NCBI RefSeq assembly: GCF_049340185.1
Contig: NZ_JBMPPC010000004.1
Span: 479,719-543,718, forward strand
Source: Undibacterium sp049340185
GTDB taxonomy: Bacteria; Pseudomonadota; Gammaproteobacteria; Burkholderiales; Burkholderiaceae_D
Reading direction: 5' to 3'
Length of the DNA stretch: 64,000 nt
Shown: one piece after another, positions 25,293-35,327 of the stretch
How positions within the stretch are numbered: the first letter of the stretch is position 1
Layout: each line of letters opens with the position of its first letter
Position numbers and translations under genes: made by a program
The notes under the pieces: model-generated
Database searches by the model: none
Told to the model about the DNA's origin: nothing
What the model saw: only the letters and a program-made list of their open reading frames with translations

Positions 25293-26978
25293 ATGAATTT
25301 GCGCAATCTACGCATAGGAACCCGTCTCGCCGTTGGCTTTGGCGTCATCCTCGCGATGTTAATACTGTTGCTTATTACCGACAGTATTTTTAGCGCAAGT
25401 AACCGCCGTCAAATGATCGCCGGCCTCGAATATTCGAATAACAAAACCGCACTCGCCGCTGCGATGAAAAGTGGTCTGCTCGAAGGTGGACTGGCACTGC
25501 GCAATATCGGTCTGCAAACCGATATCGCTGAAATCGACAAACAAAAAGCCATCGTCAAAACCCACCGTACCCGGTTTCTGGAAGCCCGCGACAAACTCAT
25601 CGCGCTCGGCCTCAGCGATGGTGAAAAGAAAATTATCGACACCATCAATCAACTGGATCAGCAAACGGATGAGCCGAATAAAGAGGCTTATAAAATGATC
25701 CTGAATTTCAACAGCGAAGAGGCCGTCAAAGTCATTGCGACCAAGATTGATCCTTTGCAACAGCAAGCTCTGGTAGAGATCAATAAGCTCGTTGATGTCC
25801 AGAGCAAAGCAGCACAAGAATTGTCCGGTGACATGGATAGCAAAGGCAAGCGCCTGTCCACTCTGTTGTTTGGTATTGGTGCTGTGATGCTGGTGATGGG
25901 TGCGGCATTTTCTATGCTGATGACACGCAGTATTACGACGCCTTTGCAGGACGCTGTCGAGATTGCAAAACGCGTCGCTGCCGGTGAACTGTCGTTCCGC
26001 GAAACAACCAGCGGCTCCGATGAAATCAGTGAATTGCTGAACGCCCTCAAAGAAATGAATGACAACCTGCATCATATCGTAAGCGAAGTGCGTCACGGTA
26101 CCGATGCAATTGCGATTGCATCCGCTGAAATTTCTACCGGCAATGCGGATCTATCCTCACGTACAGAAACACAAGCTGGTGCATTGGAAGAAACGGCCAG
26201 TTCGATGGAAGAAATTACCGCCACCGTACGACATAACGCAGACAACGCCAGACAAGCCAATACCCTGGTGGTATCAGCGTCGAATTTCGCGGTCAAGGGT
26301 GGTCAGGAAGTCGGTCAGGTCGTCAGCACCATGAGTTCGATTAAAGAGAGCTCACGTAAGATTGTCGACATCATTGGCGTGATCGACGGCATTGCTTTCC
26401 AGACCAATATTCTGGCGCTGAATGCGGCAGTCGAAGCAGCGCGGGCAGGCGAGCAGGGTCGTGGTTTTGCCGTAGTGGCATCTGAAGTGCGCAATCTCGC
26501 ACAACGTAGTGCCAGCGCCGCTAAAGAGATTAAAACACTGATTGGCGACTCGGTCGAAAAAGTCGATGCCGGTGGCAAACTCGTTGACGCTGCTGGCAAG
26601 ACCATGGGCGATATCGTCAACTCCGTCAAACAGGTGGCCGACATCATGGCAGAGATTACCGCCGCAGGTCAGGAGCAGAGTTCCGGCATTGAAGAAGTCA
26701 ACCGCGCCATTAATCAGATGGATGAAATGACGCAACAAAACGCAGCGCTGGTCGAGCAAGCGGCAGCAGCAGCGGAGAGTATGGAAGAACAGGCCGATGC
26801 GCTGGCTAAAACTGTATCAACATTCAAACTGGATAACAGTGCGCAGCCTGTCCGCAAAACACCCATGGCGGCATCCTCTGTTGCCGCCGAGAACCGAGAA
26901 CCGTCTTTGGTTGTCAGTACGGCACATAAGCTGACGAGCAAGCTGACTAAAGTGTTGAAATTTGACAAGAACTTCTGA
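25293..26978 (+). CDS. methyl-accepting chemotaxis protein
   Basis: 561 aa. Helix 1 at about residues 13-32, a periplasmic four-helix-type sensor domain (about 33-190), helix 2 LLFGIGAVMLVMGAAFSMLM, HAMP (TRSITTPLQDAVEIAKRVAA), and the conserved signalling hairpin around GIAFQTNILALNAAVEAARA near residue 365. Methylation-type Glu/Gln-rich helices flank it (SSRTETQAGALEETASSMEE). No C-terminal CheR-binding pentapeptide is seen. The ligand is unknown. Ribosome site TAGGGAG before the start. Confidence 0.95.
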   Translation: MNLRNLRIGTRLAVGFGVILAMLILLLITDSIFSASNRRQMIAGLEYSNNKTALAAAMKSGLLEGGLALRNIGLQTDIAEIDKQKAIVKTHRTRFLEARDKLIALGLSDGEKKIIDTINQLDQQTDEPNKEAYKMILNFNSEEAVKVIATKIDPLQQQALVEINKLVDVQSKAAQELSGDMDSKGKRLSTLLFGIGAVMLVMGAAFSMLMTRSITTPLQDAVEIAKRVAAGELSFRETTSGSDEISELLNALKEMNDNLHHIVSEVRHGTDAIAIASAEISTGNADLSSRTETQAGALEETASSMEEITATVRHNADNARQANTLVVSASNFAVKGGQEVGQVVSTMSSIKESSRKIVDIIGVIDGIAFQTNILALNAAVEAARAGEQGRGFAVVASEVRNLAQRSASAAKEIKTLIGDSVEKVDAGGKLVDAAGKTMGDIVNSVKQVADIMAEITAAGQEQSSGIEEVNRAINQMDEMTQQNAALVEQAAAAAESMEEQADALAKTVSTFKLDNSAQPVRKTPMAASSVAAENREPSLVVSTAHKLTSKLTKVLKFDKNF

Positions 26979-27045
26979 TAACTTTCTACTGATTTGAGTG
27001 TTTTCATTACGCTGAGGCAGCCTGCGCGAGAGTATAATTTCATGC

Positions 27046-27903
27046 ATGAAAAAGTCAGAAGCACTTAAAAGTATCGTTGTAGAAGCAAATCAAGGTGAGT
27101 TAATTTTTCCCACCAACGTTAACGCGTCTCTTAAAATCCAGCAATTACTCGATGACCCGAACTGCAGCCTGGAAGATGCCGCCAGGCTCACCTTAACCGA
27201 ACCTTTACTAGCGTCACGCGTTGTCGCCATTGCCAACTCTGTTGCGTACTCGCGCTTTGGTGGCGGCGTGACGAATGTGAGAACCGCAGTCACGATACTC
27301 GGCTTCAGCACTCTGCGTTCTATTGTCGCCTCGGTCGTAGTGAAGCAACTCAGCTGCGCGATCCACAATCCCGTTCTGCGTCAAAAGGCCCATCAGTTGT
27401 GGGAGCATTCAGCACATGTCGCCGCACTCGCCCATATACTCGCGCGCAGGGTCAGCAACACCGATGCCGAGACCGCGATGTTTGCCGGTATTGTGCATGA
27501 GGTCAGTGGGTTTTATCTGCTGTCACGTGCCGATCAATTGCCTGCCCTGATGGAGTCCGACGAGCAAGAAAATACGGACAGTAACGGCGAACTCGCTGAG
27601 CCGGATGAAGTCGTTATCGGTCGTGCCGTATTAAAAAAACTGATGCTGCCAAAACGTATCATCAGCGCCGTGGAAGCACTCTGGTCAGGCATCCGTGTCA
27701 TGCCTCCGGAAACCCTCGGCGACACGCTGGTACTGGCGAATGATCTGGCATCTGTCCCATCACCGCTGGACATCCGTTCGGAAGCGACTATACGGCAAGC
27801 TGCATCGGAGATTGATTTTCTGGTCGGCGACGGCACTATTCATCACATTCTTGAAGAATCCGACAAAGAAGTCAAAGCACTCACCGTTTCGCTGATGACC
27901 TAA
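27046..27903 (+). CDS. HDOD domain signalling protein
   Basis: 285 aa. HDOD core: LLDDPNCSLEDAARLTLTEPLLASRVVAIANSVAYS and VRTAVTILGFSTLRSIVASV, with a following HD-like half (LWEHSAHVAALAHILARRV, AMFAGIVHEVSGFYLL). HDOD proteins lack a full HD metal site and act in motility, c-di-GMP or stress signalling. 67 nt after the chemoreceptor, so possibly co-transcribed with it. Confidence 0.88.
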   Translation: MKKSEALKSIVVEANQGELIFPTNVNASLKIQQLLDDPNCSLEDAARLTLTEPLLASRVVAIANSVAYSRFGGGVTNVRTAVTILGFSTLRSIVASVVVKQLSCAIHNPVLRQKAHQLWEHSAHVAALAHILARRVSNTDAETAMFAGIVHEVSGFYLLSRADQLPALMESDEQENTDSNGELAEPDEVVIGRAVLKKLMLPKRIISAVEALWSGIRVMPPETLGDTLVLANDLASVPSPLDIRSEATIRQAASEIDFLVGDGTIHHILEESDKEVKALTVSLMT

Positions 27904-28003
27904 GAATCTCCCCTAAGATCAAAAAAACCGGTCGCGCAAAGCAGCAAATTCCGAAAGTCGGCATAATGACGCCACGCTATTTTGCGCATATCGGAGATTC
28001 AAC

Positions 28004-29008
28004 GTGACTACAGTTCACCTCACTAACCGTTTTTTGCGCGCCAGTAGTTTGGCGCTGATCACCGCTACGACCTCGTTCTCCCTCGCTGCATTTACTGCCG
28101 TCATCGCACCGGCAGCACACGCCGCCGCACCGATGGTCAAAACATCGGCGCCGGGCTACTACCGCGTCATGCTAGGCGATTTTGAAGTCACAGCCTTGTC
28201 TGATGGCACCGTGCAATTGCCGGTAGATAAACTGCTGACCAATTCTTCACCGGAAAAAATCGCCAAAGGCCTGAGCAAGTTTCACCAGAAAAGTCCGCTG
28301 GACACCTCTGTCAACGGCTACCTGATTAATACCGGCACTAAGCTCGTATTGATCGATACCGGTGCTGCTGGTCTGTTCGGACCAACTTTAGGCAAACTTG
28401 CCAGTAATTTGAAAGCTTCGGGTTATCAGCCAGAGCAAGTGGATGAAATCTATATCACCCACATGCACCCTGATCATGTAGGCGGTCTGGTCGATGGCGA
28501 CAAACTGGTGTTTCCGAATGCGGTCGTTCGCGCCGATAAGCATGATGCCGATTTCTGGCTGAGTCAGGCAAATCTGGATAAGGCTCCGGCAGAGTCCAAA
28601 GGCTTTTTCCAGGGAGCGATGGCCTCATTAAATCCTTACGTCAAGGCAGATAAGTTTAAGGCCTTTGAAGGCAATACCGACCTGGTGCCGGGGATCAAAG
28701 CGATTGCCAGCCACGGCCATACAGCTGGTCACAGCATCTATCTGGTGGAAAGCAAGGGGCAAAAACTCATGCTCTGGGGCGATCTGATGCATGTGGCAGC
28801 AGTTCAGTTTGATCATCCTGAAGTCACTATCCAGTTTGATTCTGATAGCAAATCAGCCGCGGCGGAGCGTAAAAAAGCGTATGCCGATGCAGCCAAGCAA
28901 GGCTATATGGTTGGTGCATCGCATTTGTCCTTTCCTGGCTTAGGCTATGTGCGTAATGAAGGCAAAGCATATGCATGGACACCATTGAACTACGCACCTG
29001 CGCAGTAA
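28004..29008 (+). CDS. exported MBL-fold metallo-hydrolase
   Basis: 334 aa. Signal peptide with AHAAAP cleavage region near residue 42. Zinc motif THMHPDHVGG (HxHxDH) near residue 155, then the metal His in ASHGHTAGHS and Asp in LWGDLMHVAA. GTG start with CGGAG 7 nt upstream. Resembles periplasmic MBL hydrolases sometimes annotated as lactonases or methyl-parathion-hydrolase relatives; substrate not determinable. Confidence 0.9.
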   Translation: MTTVHLTNRFLRASSLALITATTSFSLAAFTAVIAPAAHAAAPMVKTSAPGYYRVMLGDFEVTALSDGTVQLPVDKLLTNSSPEKIAKGLSKFHQKSPLDTSVNGYLINTGTKLVLIDTGAAGLFGPTLGKLASNLKASGYQPEQVDEIYITHMHPDHVGGLVDGDKLVFPNAVVRADKHDADFWLSQANLDKAPAESKGFFQGAMASLNPYVKADKFKAFEGNTDLVPGIKAIASHGHTAGHSIYLVESKGQKLMLWGDLMHVAAVQFDHPEVTIQFDSDSKSAAAERKKAYADAAKQGYMVGASHLSFPGLGYVRNEGKAYAWTPLNYAPAQ

Positions 29009-29030
29009 TCTGTAGTTGCACGAAATAAAA

Positions 29031-29057
29031 AAGGAACCTTGCTGGTTCCTTTTTTTT
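29031..29057. terminator. terminator after the MBL-fold hydrolase gene
   Basis: AAGGAACC-TTGCT-GGTTCCTT followed by T6, preceded by A-rich sequence, so usable from both sides: it also serves the convergent slyX gene. Confidence 0.85.
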
Positions 29058-29105
29058 ACCAAATGAAATTGCCATATTCACTGGGATTAAATTTCCTTCA
29101 GTTTT

Positions 29106-29324
29106 TTAATAATGCGGCGGTCTTTCATCAATAATCCGCTGCTGACTAGCATTGATCGCCATTTCTTTCATACGCCCGACCAGGGCCGTACATAAGGCCT
29201 CCAGCTCAGCAATTTTTTTCTGCTGCTCATAAACGAGCTGGTTTAAGGTATCAACGACATCTTCCTGGCGCGATATTTTGATTTCTAATTCTTCTAAACG
29301 ATGATCGATTACCTTGACGTCCAT
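29106..29324 (-). CDS. slyX: SlyX family protein
   Basis: 72 aa, the usual length. Coiled-coil throughout (RLEELEIKISRQEDVVDTLN, VYEQQKKIAELEALC) with the family ending DERPPHY. Cytoplasmic; its function is not established. Convergent with the MBL-fold gene across a shared terminator. Confidence 0.9.
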   Translation of the reverse strand: MDVKVIDHRLEELEIKISRQEDVVDTLNQLVYEQQKKIAELEALCTALVGRMKEMAINASQQRIIDERPPHY

Positions 29325-29606
29325 GATCTTACTTTCTGCTGTAACAAAGCACGCAGTATAAGGTAAATGCGATCTGTATCATGGACGGCATGGAACAAAC
29401 ACATCCTGCCGGATAGGTGACATGCCAGATACCAGCATTGGAAAAAAATCATCTGGTATTGGCCGAAACGACATCACAAGCACGGGAAATTGGCACTGGT
29501 ATGCAGCGTTCGAAAGCAATCAAAAAATCTGTTGACCAGCCTCCGCTGACACCGCATTCTCACCACCATGTTAATGATGCACTGTAACCCGATTGCAGCG
29601 CCGGTC

Positions 29607-30998
29607 ATGAGAATGAAACGTATGCGCCATCCATTTTTATTTAATTTGTTGTTACTCTCAGCAATCCTGATGCCGCTCACAGGCTTTGCTAATACCAGCA
29701 GTCGTCAGCACGTGGTGATCGGTTATTACCTGCTCGAAAAAGAGCAGATTAATCACTATCCAGAGGCTGCCGAATTCCCGGTGTCGTACATTACGCCGCG
29801 CAAGGCAGCGATGCTGACGCATATCAATTTTTCCTTTATCAATATTAATGCAAATGGCGAATGTGATCTGCCTGAAGGAGTAGAGACAGACAAGGCAGCA
29901 AAGGTGTTCAGCGAACTAATGGCATTAAAAAAACATCACCCCAAGCTGCGTATTTTGTTCTCTCTGGGTGGCTGGACGTATAGCAATGACAGCAGCCCTA
30001 CCGTGACGCGTTATCGCGATGCAGTCAGCACGCCAGAGCAGCGGTTAAAGCTGGCGAACTCGTGTGTCGCGTTCATGAAACATTACGGTTTCGATGGAAT
30101 CGATATTGACTGGGAATATCCGCGCCCGCAAGATGCCGATCAGTTCGTCGCCCTGCTGACAGAAATCCGTCGTCAATTGACCCAAGAGAATCTGCAAAGA
30201 CCCAAAAAACCCTATCAGCTCACTATTGCCGGACCAGGCGATGTCGCGAATATGACGCGCTATTATCCGCAACTACCTGCGATCGTAGCGCAACTCGACT
30301 ACCTCAATTTAATGAGCTACGACCTGAACGGTGTCTGGCAAGCACGCAGCAATCACAATGCTCCCTTGTTTGGTCACCCAGATGAGCCGCTGATCAGCAA
30401 TCCCTTACGCAGCTTGGCTTCTGCGGCGGGAGCCAGTCAGGTCAGTCTAGATAAACTATTTCCGTCTCCGATCGCCAGCACGATCGATGCGGCCGTGACG
30501 CACTATTTACGCGCCGGTATTCCGGCGAAAAAGATGGTGTTAGGCGTGCCATTTTATGGACGGGCATTTTTTCAGGTGACGCCGGAGAACGATGGTCTGT
30601 ATCAGACATTTGTCACGGAATCCGCAGAAAATTATCAGGGTGATCCGGCCTTACTAATCGGTTGCGATAGTTGTACCAGGCGCAAAGAACCTCGCATGGC
30701 AAGCTATGCAGAAATCCAGACCATGCTGAAGGCACCACTGGGCTATGTGCGTTATTTCAGTCATGAGACGAAAGTTCCCTGGCTCTGGCATCCGGAAAAA
30801 CATATTTTTGTCAGTTATGACGATACGGTGTCTCTGGACTACAAAATTGCTTATCTAAAACAACAAGGAATGGCGGGTGTCATGTTCTGGCACCTCGGTC
30901 AGGATGACCGGCAAGGCAGCCTGTTAGGTAGTTTGCATCGAGGTTTGGTGCAGCCGGTACCTCGTCGCATCAGTTTATCTGGTGGTCTGCACTATTAA
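29607..30998 (+). CDS. secreted GH18 chitinase-like glycoside hydrolase
   Basis: About 463 aa. Signal peptide (FLFNLLLLSAILMPLTGFAN). GH18 landmarks: VVIGYYLLEK, LRILFSLGGW, the catalytic motif FDGIDIDWEYP with acid Glu near residue 169, YLNLMSYDLNG and a C-terminal GVMFWHLGQDD. Substrate-assisted hydrolysis of chitin or related GlcNAc polymers is expected. No carbohydrate-binding module. Start uncertain: ATGs at 29568, 29607, 29613 and 29622 are all in frame and none has a clear ribosome site; 29607 leaves a normal n-region. Confidence 0.88.
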   Translation: MRMKRMRHPFLFNLLLLSAILMPLTGFANTSSRQHVVIGYYLLEKEQINHYPEAAEFPVSYITPRKAAMLTHINFSFININANGECDLPEGVETDKAAKVFSELMALKKHHPKLRILFSLGGWTYSNDSSPTVTRYRDAVSTPEQRLKLANSCVAFMKHYGFDGIDIDWEYPRPQDADQFVALLTEIRRQLTQENLQRPKKPYQLTIAGPGDVANMTRYYPQLPAIVAQLDYLNLMSYDLNGVWQARSNHNAPLFGHPDEPLISNPLRSLASAAGASQVSLDKLFPSPIASTIDAAVTHYLRAGIPAKKMVLGVPFYGRAFFQVTPENDGLYQTFVTESAENYQGDPALLIGCDSCTRRKEPRMASYAEIQTMLKAPLGYVRYFSHETKVPWLWHPEKHIFVSYDDTVSLDYKIAYLKQQGMAGVMFWHLGQDDRQGSLLGSLHRGLVQPVPRRISLSGGLHY

Positions 30999-31137
30999 GT
31001 CTTGCCAAATAGCAATTTACCTTCTATTTATACTTGACTTGTTAAATCACGAAAAATGAGGCTTGTGGTAAAAGCGGCATTGAGGAATACTTTGCTTTCT
31101 GCAATGAGATTTCTTTTGCAATACATCTGGCGCCAAT

Positions 31138-32439
31138 ATGACCTCATCTCTACCTGTTAGCTTCTACAAGAATAACGTCTTCATGCTCGCAGAACGGTTT
31201 TTCATTCAGGATGAAAGCACCACTTTAAAACTGCATGCACACAAATATAATTTTGACATTATTTTTTTCAGTCAGATAGATCCCTTTATTAAGGCAATCG
31301 CATCCGCAAATGATGACGATTTGTTCGTCGTTGATTTAGATGTGCTACATGATTTGCATGCAGTAAAAGATAAACGCAATATGTTCCTACAAGATCTGCT
31401 GAAGCCTTTACCGGATAACCGTCAATACGTTTATCTGGAGACCGCGAAGCAAGGCAGCCGGTATCTGTTGCAAAAAATGTTGCTCGACACGAATTGTATG
31501 GCGTATGCAGAAAAACCCTTCAGCAGCGAAGATCTGGTCGACAACCTGTTTAATCTTTTTGCCCAGCGCAAACGCGACGATCAGGGCAAGATCCTGTTCC
31601 ACGGCACCTCCGTATGGCTGGATGAGTCAATGCTGGTAGAACACAATATCAGCCTGATCCGGCACGATGATTATCAAACCTTGCATACGCAGGTAAAATT
31701 TTCACTGCCGGATGTGGTGGTCATCGATAGCGAGAGTTATAAAAATGCTGAATCGATTGCCGAAATTATTCAAAAAAATATTGCAGCAGATCCGAGTCTG
31801 GAAATTGTCATGCTGCAGACAAGCAACGATAACGCGCTGTCTGAACGCGGTGTCAAAGCCGGATTTGATGTCGTGATGATGCATCAGACGAATCAAATTA
31901 CGACTGCGCAACTGATCAATCGTATCAATAAAATCCGCACCAATAAAAACCTGATTTCCAGAGACCGTGCAACCGGTTTGCTGAATAAAGTCGGCTACAA
32001 AAAACGCGCGCAAGAAAGAATCTACGAAGCGGACAAAGCAAAAACGGCATTAGCTGTTGTCATCTTCGATATCGATAAATTTAAAACAATTAACGACACC
32101 TGGGGACATCATTTCGGTGACGTCGTCATCAAGCGGCTGTCCATGTATTTAGGGCAGTTTTTAGAAGACAAATACTTGCTAAGCCGCTTCGGTGGTGAAG
32201 AGTTCGTGATGTTGTTCTGGAACGCCGATCATGATGCGGTGATGCGCAGCTTAAACGACATTCGCGAAGGCTTTAATCAGATCGAATTTGAAATTGCACC
32301 CGGCGAAATCAAGCGCTTTTCGATTAGCGGCGGGGTGGCTTTTTATCCTAAGCACAAAACTGAAAATGCCTTGTTTTTGCATGCAGACGAAGCACTCTAC
32401 CGGGCAAAAACAGGTGGGCGTAATCAGATTTGTGAATAG
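31138..32439 (+). CDS. GGDEF diguanylate cyclase with receiver-like N-terminus
   Basis: 433 aa, no membrane helix. The first about 270 residues look like two receiver-type modules (FFSQIDPFIKAIASANDDDL, VVVIDSESYKNAESIAEIIQ); the canonical acidic pocket is not clear, so they may be degenerate. The GGDEF domain starts at RDRATGLLNKVGYKK, with VVIFDIDKFKTINDTWGHH and the active-site GGEEF near residue 352. An RxxD inhibitory site is not obvious. Makes c-di-GMP. Monocistronic. Confidence 0.9.
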   Translation: MTSSLPVSFYKNNVFMLAERFFIQDESTTLKLHAHKYNFDIIFFSQIDPFIKAIASANDDDLFVVDLDVLHDLHAVKDKRNMFLQDLLKPLPDNRQYVYLETAKQGSRYLLQKMLLDTNCMAYAEKPFSSEDLVDNLFNLFAQRKRDDQGKILFHGTSVWLDESMLVEHNISLIRHDDYQTLHTQVKFSLPDVVVIDSESYKNAESIAEIIQKNIAADPSLEIVMLQTSNDNALSERGVKAGFDVVMMHQTNQITTAQLINRINKIRTNKNLISRDRATGLLNKVGYKKRAQERIYEADKAKTALAVVIFDIDKFKTINDTWGHHFGDVVIKRLSMYLGQFLEDKYLLSRFGGEEFVMLFWNADHDAVMRSLNDIREGFNQIEFEIAPGEIKRFSISGGVAFYPKHKTENALFLHADEALYRAKTGGRNQICE

Positions 32440-32454
32440 GCAGGGGACGGCATT

Positions 32455-33438
32455 TTATTCAAGATGCCGTCTGATTGCCGGTGACAATGAGGCCATGAAA
32501 TCTTCGACGGCCTGCGTGTAAGAATTCTCCAGACCAAGCTGCTGATTAATATCTCCATGACTGCGCGCCTGCGGCAACACACTGGCTCGCATGCCAATGG
32601 CGTTGGCACGCTTCACAAAATAGTCGGCCTGATCGCAAGGATGATCCGGACGTTTGCTGGAGCAGACTGCCAAAAACGGCGCACCGGCAGTATTGAGGGC
32701 ATGCAGAGGAGAGCTGCGTCGCCAATAGGCAGGATCGGTACCAAAGGCTTTATCATAGAAGCCGTAATGCTTGGTCGCCATGATCGCCGGAATATCATAC
32801 GCAGCGCTGTCCAGTGACACACTGCCCAACCAGGGGTGTACGCCGAACTGTGCGACCATATCCGGCGAGGTGCTCAGCAAAGAAATCAGATGCGCTCCCG
32901 CAGAATGCCCCATGATAATAAACTGATCTGGATCGCCGCCCCATTCGGCTGCCTTGGATTGCGCCATTGCCAGAGCGCGTGCAACATCCTCGGCCTGTTC
33001 TCTGGCCAATAACTGCGGCAACATCCGGTAATTAATCGAGATAAAAATGAAGCCTTTGGGAAGCCAGCGGGCGACTTTGTTTTCGACGACTTTATTATGG
33101 GTTTTACTACCGATGGCCCAGGCACCGCCATGGACCATAAAAATCACCGGTAACCTGACAGCGCTGTGATCACCTGCACTGGCCGGGAGATAGACATCCA
33201 TTTTTTGTTTGGCATCGCTGCCGTACGCGACATCTTCGAGCACCCGTGTTCCCGGCGGCAACTTGAAGCGAGGCCCGTTGGTAGCGGCCTCTTCTTCCTC
33301 CATCTCCGACTGCTGAGCGCGACGTTCCATAAGTTTATCGCGGATCACGCCCGCCTGGCTTAACTGACTGACGAACTGACATACGATTAATGCAGTACAG
33401 CAAATCAGCAGTCTGCTGCTTTGACCGGGTCTGGACAT
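32455..33438 (-). CDS. exported alpha/beta hydrolase (carboxylesterase-like)
   Basis: 327 aa from the ATG at 33438, which has GGGAG 5 nt before it; an upstream in-frame ATG at 33492 is less supported. N-terminal signal sequence (LLICCTALIVCQFVSQLSQA). Oxyanion motif VHGGAWAIGS near residue 104, nucleophile GHSAGA near 183, Asp and His expected in the C-terminal part (DHPCDQADYF, SHGDIN). Member of the BD-FAE/HSL-like esterase group; substrate unknown. Confidence 0.85.
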   Translation of the reverse strand: MSRPGQSSRLLICCTALIVCQFVSQLSQAGVIRDKLMERRAQQSEMEEEEAATNGPRFKLPPGTRVLEDVAYGSDAKQKMDVYLPASAGDHSAVRLPVIFMVHGGAWAIGSKTHNKVVENKVARWLPKGFIFISINYRMLPQLLAREQAEDVARALAMAQSKAAEWGGDPDQFIIMGHSAGAHLISLLSTSPDMVAQFGVHPWLGSVSLDSAAYDIPAIMATKHYGFYDKAFGTDPAYWRRSSPLHALNTAGAPFLAVCSSKRPDHPCDQADYFVKRANAIGMRASVLPQARSHGDINQQLGLENSYTQAVEDFMASLSPAIRRHLE

Positions 33439-33589
33439 GGTATCTCCCTTCAGATTGGTAATGAAACGACACATTGGCCTCACTAGCCTCACGATAGCAC
33501 CAGACTAAGGCGGAAATTAAAGTTACACTGCACAAGACATCTCAGCAACACCTGGTAAGCCTGTCTCATGACTAACTGAAAGGGATATT

Positions 33590-34786
33590 GTGCAGAATTT
33601 CCTGTCCAAGTTGTTCAATCAAGTATTCAGCAAAACACCCTCAGCCAAAACTGCTCCCCGTGCAACTCCGGCAGCGGAAGCAGTAAAGTCGCCAGCAACA
33701 CCCGCCGCGCCACCTACCCCATCACAAGAGCTTATCGTAGCGCAAAGCACACTTGAGGCAAGTCCTTCTGTAACAGCCATTACACCTGTTACAACTGCGG
33801 CAACGGAAACCAAGCCCGCAGCAACAGAAATCGTCCCTCCCGTATTGCAGGCATGGCGTCCGCAGATCGCAGTTGATCCCCTGTTTTTTTCCTGGCTCAT
33901 GGGCAATCCCGGCGAAGGCAGCAGCATGGACATAGAGCAAAAAGTACTACAAGCCTTATACGCTTTGCTGGCATCCGATCTGAACGACGCGGTAGTAGTT
34001 CCCCGCGTACCGACCGTGATCCCGCAATTATTAGGCAGCCTGCGCAATAAAACCGTGTCGGCAGGCGAATTGTCTTCGCATATTGTCAAAGACGTGGTGC
34101 TGGTAGGCGAGGTCATCAACGCCGTGAACAGCGCGCTCTATAATCCGGCAGACCGCATTAATAGTCTGGAGAAAGCCGTCATGGTACTGGGAGAGGATGG
34201 CTTGCGCCTGCTGATCGCAAAAGTCGCGTTCCGTCCCATCATTAATCTGAATGCCGGCAACTTCACCCGCAGGGCGGCACCGCATCTCTGGAACCAGTCT
34301 GAAAAATGTGCTCTGGCCTGCTACCAGCTCGCGACCGGGCTCGACCCTTTTCAGGCGTTTCTGACAGGTTTGATGAAAAACGTGGGATTGATCATTGCGT
34401 TCCGCTTACTCGATCAGCAATGTGATGAAGCAAAATTCAAATACTCCAGCAGTTTTTACCATGCGTTCACGTCCGTCGCCGCAACGCTGTCGTACCGGAT
34501 AGCACAACGCTGGGAATTTCCTGCAGCGGTAATTCAGGCTTTGCAACAACAGGCGGGCGGCAGCAAAGCTCCTGTCTGGACCCCTTTAGGGCATCTGCTG
34601 CACAGCGCCGACCTGCTGGCAAAAATGCGCGTGATGGTCAATCACGGTCAATTGAAATCAAGCGACGAGCGGCTATTCGCCGGACTTCCGGCTGATGCCA
34701 TCGACTGTTTCGCTATGCTGAACCATGTACAGTTATACGATACCGCGTCGGCACTACAAAAAAACCATGCCACCTCAGGCGCATGA
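33590..34786 (+). CDS. HDOD domain protein with Ala/Pro/Thr-rich N-terminal linker
   Basis: 398 aa, GTG start with AAAGGGA just upstream. Residues about 20-85 are low-complexity Ala/Pro/Thr. The HDOD region is RVPTVIPQLLGSLRNKTVSA, DVVLVGEVINAVNSALYNPA, SLEKAVMVLGEDGLRLLIAK. A paralogue with the same order of motifs lies at 52799-53881. Probable signalling role; no catalytic HD residues seen. Confidence 0.85.
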   Translation: MQNFLSKLFNQVFSKTPSAKTAPRATPAAEAVKSPATPAAPPTPSQELIVAQSTLEASPSVTAITPVTTAATETKPAATEIVPPVLQAWRPQIAVDPLFFSWLMGNPGEGSSMDIEQKVLQALYALLASDLNDAVVVPRVPTVIPQLLGSLRNKTVSAGELSSHIVKDVVLVGEVINAVNSALYNPADRINSLEKAVMVLGEDGLRLLIAKVAFRPIINLNAGNFTRRAAPHLWNQSEKCALACYQLATGLDPFQAFLTGLMKNVGLIIAFRLLDQQCDEAKFKYSSSFYHAFTSVAATLSYRIAQRWEFPAAVIQALQQQAGGSKAPVWTPLGHLLHSADLLAKMRVMVNHGQLKSSDERLFAGLPADAIDCFAMLNHVQLYDTASALQKNHATSGA

Positions 34787-34807
34787 GCTAACCGGGCGGC
34801 ATGGTTT
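34762..34807. terminator. inverted repeat spanning the HDOD gene stop
   Basis: AAACCATGCC (34762-34771) and GGCATGGTTT (34798-34807), perfect 10-bp arms, 26 nt apart; an A-run precedes it and a short T-rich sequence follows. Possibly a terminator, though the loop is long. Confidence 0.4.
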
Positions 34808-35009
34808 GTCTCGTTAAAGAAGTAACCAGGACGGTCCTGGTTCATGTCCAAATCAAAATCATCTGGATAAAAATGGCTTTGACTTGGATACGAACTCGTC
34901 TTACTGTGCCGTCCCGCCAATAGCGGCTGTTTTTGTATTCTCTACCGCGATAGTACTAACGCTTTCGTTCACATTTTTCTGCATCTTATGACTCTTGTGC
35001 AATCCGTGT

Positions 35010-35327
35010 TTAACCATTATTTTGGGAAGTACGGATCGCTTTAGCGGCAATACCGTGCAATACCTGGTCTTGCTGAGCCATCGCCATTTTTTGTTCTTCA
35101 GTCAAACGTTTTGCACTGATCACGACTGTTTGCACACCGGCGGCTTCTGTATCGAAAGCCAGTTTTTGATCAGCACTCATGCGTTGAGCAACGATAGTGA
35201 CTGTCTGTATCTGTGCTACTGGAGCAGGTGCGCTGACGGCAACTGGCTGGAAGGCTGCACCGACGGCGAAGATACCGGCAACTAAAGCTGAGCTCAATAT
35301 CGCGGATGTTTTAAAAGTTGTTTTCAT
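35010..35327 (-). CDS. small exported protein with internal repeat
   Basis: 105 aa from the ATG at 35327 (AGAGG 8 nt upstream). Signal peptide (FKTSAILSSALVAGIFAVGA) then Ala/Pro/Val linker. Two imperfect copies of one unit follow: QTVTIVAQRMSADQKLAFD and QTVVISAKRLTEEQKMAMA, about 27 residues apart. Mature protein only about 70 aa. No named family known to me. Confidence 0.7.
   Translation of the reverse strand: MKTTFKTSAILSSALVAGIFAVGAAFQPVAVSAPAPVAQIQTVTIVAQRMSADQKLAFDTEAAGVQTVVISAKRLTEEQKMAMAQQDQVLHGIAAKAIRTSQNNG

Noticed and set aside
25359..26096. 245-codon minus-strand frame within the chemoreceptor gene
   Set aside because: Antisense shadow of the coding strand.
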